A stretch of DNA of 64,000 nt from contig CM046844.1 in assembly GCA_025618425.1 (NCBI GenBank), positions 3,586,665-3,650,664 on the forward strand, read 5' to 3'. The stretch is from Heliocidaris tuberculata. Its lineage: Eukaryota; Echinodermata; Echinoidea; Camarodonta; Echinometridae. The position numbers and the translations under genes were made by a program. Below, one piece after another: positions 57,851 to 64,000 of the stretch (position 1 is its first letter; each line of letters opens with the position of its first letter). The notes beneath the pieces were generated by a model. That model worked only from the letters and a program-made list of their open reading frames with translations, made no database searches and was not told the DNA's origin.

Positions 57851-58550
57851 ATGTAACTTATATAGCGCCAAATCCACTTTGTGGAGTGTTCAAGGCGCAT
57901 GTAGAAATGAATTAAGAATTAAACAGAAATGTTTTTACATGATTTTTAAAAGAATCAGAAGTTATACACTTTTTGATGTCTTCAGGAAGGCTATTCCATA
58001 ATTTAGGACATGCGTGGGCAAATGATCTTTCCCCCCAAGATTTTGCGACTTTAGGAATCACAAGAGAACTGGAAGTGGATGAGCGCAAAGATCTCGCGGG
58101 GGTGTAATTTTGAATTAAAGAGGTATTGTATTGGGGAGCAGAGCCGTGAACGCAGTGAAAAGTGAGCAACAAAATTTTGAAAATAATGCGATGTTTAACA
58201 GGGAGCCAGTGCAGCGACTGCAAAACAGGAGATATATGGGTACGCTTGGTGGACAGAGTAACAATGCGAGCCGCAGCATTTTGAAGCTTCTGGAGCTTGG
58301 ACAACAGATTTTGGGGTAAATTGAACAGAAGGGCATTGCTAAAGTCGAGACGGGAGGAAATTAAGGCGTGAACTATCTTTTCAGTGGCAGACTTGGACAA
58401 ATATTTCCGAATAAAACCGATATTACGTAATTGGTACCTAACTGATCTGCAGATATTTGAAATTTGATTAGACATTGTCATATGTGAGTCAAACATAACA
58501 TAAAGGTCGGTCCCAGATAATTTGATTGATACACGTCTGTAAAACTCCCC
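57676..58550 (+). mobile_element. tRNA-headed SINE interrupted by a LINE
   Basis: The SINE 5' part is 57676-57790: A-box-like GTTGGTCTAGCGGTAAC, B-box-like GGTTCGGATCTC, then CGTCTTTCGGATGGTGACGT. Its 3' part continues at 58501-58550 (AAAGGTCGGTCCCAGATAA then GATTGATACACGTCTGTAAA). The break falls at TAAA, present on both sides, as expected for a LINE target duplication. Confidence 0.85.
57791..58500 (-). mobile_element. 5'-truncated L2/CR1-like LINE, minus strand
   Basis: The open frame 58496-57912 (194 codons) is the post-RT end of ORF2. It reads ISNICRSVRYQLRNIGFIRK, ALISSRLDFSNALLFNLPQ, LQKLQNAAARIVTLSTKRTH, LHWLPVKHRIIFKILLLTF and ACPKLWNSLPEDIK, and is undamaged up to its stop. The 3' end GGCGCTATATAAGTTACATG is followed by (ATT)n. 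TAAA flanks both ends. The intact frame suggests a fairly recent insertion. Confidence 0.92.
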
Positions 58551-58661
58551 AAAACATGAACAACATAATCTGTTTTATTAAATTCGGCAGCCTCAGATTG
58601 AGACTCCTTAAATGCCATCATGATTATTATAACATCTAAGAGATAACTGCCATCACTTGCT

Positions 58662-58740
58662 TTAACCCATTGTCTTCAGAAACCGGATGGTCCGTGTGGT
58701 AAGCCTATGGGAAGAAAAAAAAAATCAGCAGTCAAAGGGT

Positions 58741-58743
<3 letters not shown>
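58662..58743 (+). repeat. Mini-repeat TTAACCCATT...GGGTCAA, copy C
   Basis: TTAACCCATTGTCTTCAG, AAACCGGATGGTCCGTGTGG, TAAGCCTATGGGAA and GTCAAAGGGTCAA correspond to copies A (9697) and B (30996). Confidence 0.65.
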
Positions 58744-58790
<47 letters not shown>

Positions 58791-58815
58791 TATTTATATA
58801 TATATATATGTATAT
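58744..58815 (+). repeat. (TA)n microsatellite
   Basis: A TA run of about 70 bp directly beside the Penelope-like fragment. Confidence 0.95.
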
Positions 58816-58840
58816 AATGAAAGAAATGTCAATATGAGAC

Positions 58841-58908
58841 GGTCGTAGCTTTTATTGTCCTCCTTTATTTGTCAAGCTTTCGATCAAAGATCTTCATCAG
58901 GACTGTAT
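58841..58908 (-). mobile_element. Penelope-like element fragment with hammerhead-ribozyme-like core
   Basis: On the minus strand the order is AGUC, CUGAUGA, a hairpin (GAUC-UUU-GAUC), GAAA, GCUU, a loop of about 20 bases, AAGCUA and CGAC. This gives the conserved hammerhead boxes CUGAUGA and GAAA, a 4-bp helix II, a 5-bp helix III (AGCUU/AAGCU) and a 3-bp helix I (GUC/GAC). Hammerhead motifs are known from Penelope-like retroelements. One extra A beside helix II and one extra C at the cleavage junction suggest decay. No reverse transcriptase is nearby. Confidence 0.5.
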
Positions 58909-59009
58909 AAAAACAGAAAATGATGGTTGACATTTACATCGGAATATACATTTCAATTTCTTACAGTGGTTAAGTACTATTCAATATAATTATAATAATA
59001 TTAGTTATA

Positions 59010-59115
59010 TTGAGTGTTATTATAATTATTATTAATGTCATCATTATTATTATTTTTATCGTTATTGCTTTCGTTATATCTATTATTATGACTGTTATTA
59101 TTATTATTATTATTA

Positions 59116-59152
<37 letters not shown>

Positions 59153-59162
59153 ATTATTATTA

Positions 59163-59198
<36 letters not shown>

Positions 59199-59227
59199 GT
59201 AGTAGTAGTAGTAGTAGTAGTAGTAGC

Positions 59228-59273
<46 letters not shown>

Positions 59274-59280
59274 TTATTTT
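59010..59280 (+). repeat. ATT/AGT microsatellite
   Basis: ATT repeats (59020-59200) change into AGT/TAG repeats (59200-59270). Open frames here are by-products. Confidence 0.95.
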
Positions 59281-60769
59281 GTTCTTATCATTAACATCAT
59301 CATCATTATACATTTGCATATTTTTAAAAGAATAAATCAATGTGTGAAAAGATACTTGCATGTCTATATTTACAAATCTATTTCTGTAAATAATATACTT
59401 GTCGTATGTCTGTACTACAAATCTTAGGTTTGTGTTGCAAACATGTAGATGTGGACTCTGTTTAACTTACATCGTCCCATTCCTCATGACCAACTCCAGT
59501 TCTGCTGCCTGTATTGAACTTTACTTTAGTGTGTAATGCTGGCATTGTTTTATCTGATGTGTCGTTATTCTTTATGCTGTCTACCCTCCTCTACCGCGTG
59601 GGAAAACCGAGCAGAGACTGAACGACAATTATTATATGGCCTTCCCCACACACGTCAGAACCAACAATGGCGTTCAAAAACAAGCCGGTGATGTCTGTGT
59701 AGCGCTTCATGAATCTAGTGCTATACTGTACTGCTCGTTTTTTTTTCCATAAACGTATACCAGAGATACCCCTCTCTGTGCAATCAGTGCAGATAAGATA
59801 TTCTTAGATATGAAAATGATCCTAGATACCTTTGCTATACATTAACGATATGCTAAAGTAATTTCATTGCAATTCTTACAGAACATAGATTGGTAAATCT
59901 GTGCAATTTATTGAAATTTCAAAGCAACAATAGTTCGACTAAAAAATGTGTTACTTCCAAGATGACTGGAAAACATAACTGAACGCCTAATATAATGCTA
60001 TAATGGCTTTGAACAAAGTCTGAATAAACGACATATAATTTACACTCAAATTTCCGTTCCAAAGAATAACATTTTTTTCTTGTTGAAAAAAGAAGATAGA
60101 AAACCGTTCCAAAGCACCGCTTTTTTTGTTTTCATTCCGTCATTAAGGCCGTTTCGGCCCGCACCGGCCCGTTTCGAAGAATATCATTTTTGGTAAAAAG
60201 TTGACAACGAGTCTCGTTACAGGTGCTTAATTCCTCCGGGCTTTCCCCATTGCTTTCACTCCGGTTCCAGTCCACCTCAGGTAATTCAGTTTTCATTCAT
60301 GCGGAGCGCATGCGTGCGAATTAATCCCACTTAATATGAATACACACACCATAGACTTGCTATGACACACAGCGTATTTACATTGTAGCTATTTAAATGG
60401 GAGCTCGTGGGAACCAGTTCGGTAGCATCAGTTCCAAGGACCCATTTTCCCAAAAAGTTAGTAGTTCCGAAGACCATCCTTTTCATGATACGCTCGCTCC
60501 GAACCCCCCTTTTTTTGTCTTGCCATCGGCACATACCTACCACTTTTGAGGTAGAGTGTCCCCCCCCCCCCCCCCCCATGGTGTATACTACATTATAGCA
60601 TGTTATATGTTAGTAATTTTTATACCGTACCCTTGATGTTTATTGTACCATGATAACTCCAAATAAGCCGGGATATAATATAATTGCAGGGCCTACAGAT
60701 ACTGATGAGGCTACACGTCATGGGTAAACAAGACATGGCATTTTATTATTGTTGTTGTTGTTATCATCA
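59281..60769. other. Gene-poor stretch
   Basis: No supported gene. A C run at about 60560-60577 and otherwise unassigned DNA. Confidence 0.5.
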
Positions 60770-60777
60770 TCATCATG

Positions 60778-60865
<88 letters not shown>

Positions 60866-60866
60866 A
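60770..60866 (+). repeat. (ATA)n microsatellite
   Basis: About 28 perfect AAT units between CATCATCATGAT and GAAAATCATCAT. Confidence 0.95.
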
Positions 60867-61169
60867 AATCATCATACTTATTATTATTATTGTTGTGGTT
60901 ATTACCACCATTACTGTCTAATATGTGTCACATGTATACAATGCGGATTATTTTTCCTCATGTATACCTTTGTTAATCATTAACCACTTCATAGATATTT
61001 GTTAAATGTGAACAGGTGAAGGATTTATTTAGTTTTGCCGACTAATTTTTCCTAAACACCATATGAAATTTGCACCGTTTTTAATGTAGACCATTATTTT
61101 CATGGAATAATATAATCAAGTACCAGTTGATCTGTAATTAATATTTTTAGAGGAATATTAGTTAACTTA

Positions 61170-62190
61170 CACTCTAACAAATACTGGTTAAACTGTGCTG
61201 GGTAATTGAAACTGGGTAAAGGTTGGGCAAATTTTTCCCACCTTGTTTTATATCACTTTACCCAATACCGCCTCACTATATACATTTAAATGCAAATTCA
61301 AAATATCCCTCTTAAATCCTCACGCAATTCATCCTATGGCTTCCGAGTGATGTACTGTATTCCTCGTCTCCCCCACTCTATTTCTTTTTTAATTTTTTAT
61401 TAAGATCATCTCTCACATATATGTTATAATCTAAAAGACCTTTTTTTTTTCTTAAGGGAATCTACAATATTACAAGCCTAGCTTTTTACTTGATTCCCTC
61501 ATATTTCACGCCAAATTATTTTGTCTTATCTCAACTTTAAAATGACGGAAATATTGATCTGTGTCTTTGTATGTTTACTTGTATTTTTTTCTTCTTCTTT
61601 TGTTGAAAGTATTGAAGATATTTTCCTATATAATTGTAATAATGCAAAGGTAATTGTTTATGTTCCGATTATGTCATTTGAAACATGAAGTAAACCGAAA
61701 CTGAATATTAGGGAAAACACTTATATGAATATTCATGAATTTTTAGTAGCGTATGGTTTGGGGTTCCCCGATTAGATTCCACCAACTGGATAGTATAGGT
61801 CTAGGATAGGATAGGGTAAGGCATAGGATAGGTTAAGTTAATTTAGGATAGGTTAGGACTGAGTAGGTTTAGACCCAGAAAGACATAACAGGCTTGGTTT
61901 CATATTTTTACCTAGGTTGGAGGAAAAAGGAAACAAATGGGCAACTGAATTTGCCCAACCACATAGCTTTTATTACCCATCAGCTGGGCAAATAGAGGGT
62001 TGGGCAATATCCTATTAGTTAAAATTGGTTGGCCAAGTATTGATGAGTAAATTATTGGGTAAACTGAAATTGCCCAATAAAAGGGTAAATTCTGTATATG
62101 GGAAAGTTTACCCCAAAGTTGGTCGGACACATAATTACCCTCATGTTGGGTAAATTTTTGTTAAAATTTTGCCCAATTTTTTAAAGAGTG
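61170..62190. mobile_element. TTGGGCAA-rich fold-back element, copy 2 (reversed)
   Basis: The ends are CACTCTAACAAATACTGG and the inverse of CACTCTTTAAAAAATTGGG. 61725-62190 is the reverse complement of 34089-34690-type sequence (GAATATTCATGAAT, TAGCGTATGGTTTGGGG, GGATAGGATAGG, TTTACCTAGGTTGGAGG). AGTTAA lies near both ends. A LINE 3' end is nested at about 61268-61706. Confidence 0.75.
61268..61706 (+). mobile_element. LINE 3' end nested in the fold-back element
   Basis: YTFKCKFKISLLNPHAI then a TGA stop resembles the end of LINE ORF2. It is followed by an AT-rich 3' UTR and the tail GTAAACCGAAACTGAA, like the tail at 40605. Confidence 0.6.
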
Positions 62191-63089
62191 CAGTTAATAC
62201 TGGCATTGAGTATCACTTCAGTTTTAATGTATAACATTTTCAAGAGGTAAGCGTTCAACTACACACACACACACACACACACACACATCTCTCTCTATAT
62301 TTTGATTAATGTTTTAATGTTTTGATTAATTTCCAATTTACTACAAGTATTATGTCAGAAATTTTATCTTGGGTATATATATTCAGATAAAATTCTGCTT
62401 CTACAAAAGCATAAAAGTGAATGCTAGCTGCAAATTTAATTGCTGTTTTTGCTTATTTCTTTTATTTCACACGTTGATGTGAATTAACCTGGGCATAATT
62501 AATTTGCCTTGTGTTTTGTTCTTCGAAAATATGAAGCCAAGTTGTAGACTATAAACTTACACAGGCCTTACAATAGGTACACTTATTTGACACAACCATT
62601 AAAAAGCTGATTTAGGCCTGATTCAAGACACAATACCCTCACCCTACTCATTTATCTAATCCCGACCTTAAGTTTAAGTCAGTTCTTTTCAGCATGTGTT
62701 CGCCGACTACACAGCAGTGGTTTCTATTGCCACCGCAACTTGTGGATTTATATCTGAACGAATTTATCACATTAAACAATTATGCCCATAAAACTAGACA
62801 GCCGTGTCGTTCATACTCCCTGCGATATGAACAAATGGGGTACCTATAACATTGCAGACTTAAAGTGATGTATTCCTGTTTGTTCCTTGGATGGTGTTAT
62901 TCCAGATTTAATTGGGCAATGCGATCCAGAGGTATCATACCGGTCATATTAACTTCCCTATTAGCGTACACTAAGGGGGTAGAGGCAGGACAAAAATCCT
63001 CTTTTAATAATCAAAATTGAAAGGCTATGTCAGCATATGTAAAGTTTTGCCGGCCAATAGCGTACTCAGGCCAATACAACTCAAAAGGG

Positions 63090-63137
<48 letters not shown>

Positions 63138-63852
63138 GAGGAGGAGGAGAAATAAGAAGGGAGATGAGGAGAAGGTGAACAGAATCCATAACGCCCTTCC
63201 CACACCCTCGCTCTGCTCCCTTGCAAGTCATTTACATAGTGAGACAAATGCCTGTCCCCGTGCCTCCAGTGTCGCTTTAATGACACGTCAAGACCCTTCG
63301 CCACGGCCGTCTAATAGGAGCCTCATTATCCATGTTCAATTAGTTTGCACATTCGTTTGAATTTCCTTTTCAAACGAAATTTTTAAAAAATGGTTGTGTG
63401 AATGACCCTCCCTACATTTCACTGCGAAAGGTTTGATTTCGGGAATACCGCATACATACATACATGCATGATATCGTGACAATGATTTATTCACAAAGGC
63501 TCGTGCCGTACTATTTTCCCATTTGTGCATAAGGACTGGTAACAATAGAGTCTGGTTTTCTTATTCAATTTAGCCAAGGTTTTATTTGATTTGACACACT
63601 CTCGCAAAGTAGATACACAGGATGAAATAGAAAGAAAAAAAAAATAGTACCGCTACTGTAGGATGACCTCGAAGTTATTTAGATTTCTTATGATTATCAT
63701 GATTTATAAAAAATAAATCATATTGAATGGGGTCTACTTGAGCTGACATCCACTCTTTGAAGTAGTACACTGGAATCAGAGGGAGAGAGAGGAAGAGAGG
63801 GTAGAATATAAGGATGGAGACAGAAGGGCTTGAACAGGGAAAGAGGGAGAAA

Positions 63853-63889
<37 letters not shown>

Positions 63890-64000
63890 GGGGTGGGGAT
63901 GGACCAAGCATGCGAGAGTCTGCAATTTGCAGCACACAGTAGCCACAAAATGACATTATAACATTATAATATCTTGTGAAATGCACCATAGAGTGAGTGA
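62191..64000. other. Gene-poor right end with CA and GA microsatellites
   Basis: (CA)n at 62260-62286, GA plus G runs at 63100-63140 and GA at 63857-63892. No exon is recognised; open frames across the GA tracts are by-products. Confidence 0.5.

Overview
The window is nuclear DNA of a multicellular animal. Coding sequence is cut into short exons with GT/AG introns. The background is AT-rich, and simple repeats, poly(G) tracts, tRNA- and 7SL-like SINEs, non-LTR retrotransposon tails and many small inverted-repeat transposons are dense. A functional-looking allantoinase gene (lost in mammals, kept in many marine invertebrates, fish and amphibians), the very frequent palindrome TACATGTA and the repeat types all fit a marine invertebrate deuterostome. 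A sea urchin or similar echinoderm is my best guess, but the species cannot be fixed from the sequence alone. No prokaryotic, plasmid, phage or CRISPR feature was seen.

Layout. About 1.5-14.3 kb, minus strand: a complete nine-exon allantoinase gene (466 codons before the stop, every junction in phase). Its introns carry a 1.4-kb hAT-type element, an 831-bp fold-back element that stops about 9 bp from a 5' splice site, a 899-bp GC-rich element with TTA duplications, and smaller hairpins. 14.3-26 kb: gene-free DNA with fold-back elements, a SINE tail, a tRNA-Val pseudogene and a 2.0-kb element with TTA duplications. 26.8-31.2 kb: non-LTR retrotransposon remains, including a dead CR1/Jockey-like copy on the minus strand that has lost its FADD active-site box. 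31.2-38.9 kb: a 7.6-kb segment bounded by inverted arms of about 650 bp and filled with nested elements. 39.2-40.0 kb: a hAT-like element with internal tandem repeats. 41-46 kb: mostly featureless. 46.4-47.3 kb, minus strand: a single-exon TMEM45/DUF716 membrane protein gene with one frameshift. 47.5-53.5 kb: a 6.0-kb element with long terminal inverted repeats and 9-10-bp flanking duplications, ending about 200 bp upstream of the TMEM45 start codon. 54-64 kb: a SINE followed by about 0.5 kb of ATT/ATC repeat, an L2-like LINE nested in a SINE, a Penelope-like fragment with a hammerhead-ribozyme-like core, and a second copy of a TTGGGCAA-rich fold-back family.

Only two host protein genes can be supported. 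Allantoinase acts in purine (urate) degradation. The TMEM45 protein is a multi-pass membrane protein of poorly known role. They share no pathway. I found no multi-gene system. The novelty is in the repeats: several apparently non-autonomous families can be delimited to the base by their flanking duplications, one SINE has a 7SL/Alu-like head, and one retroelement fragment has a ribozyme-like fold.
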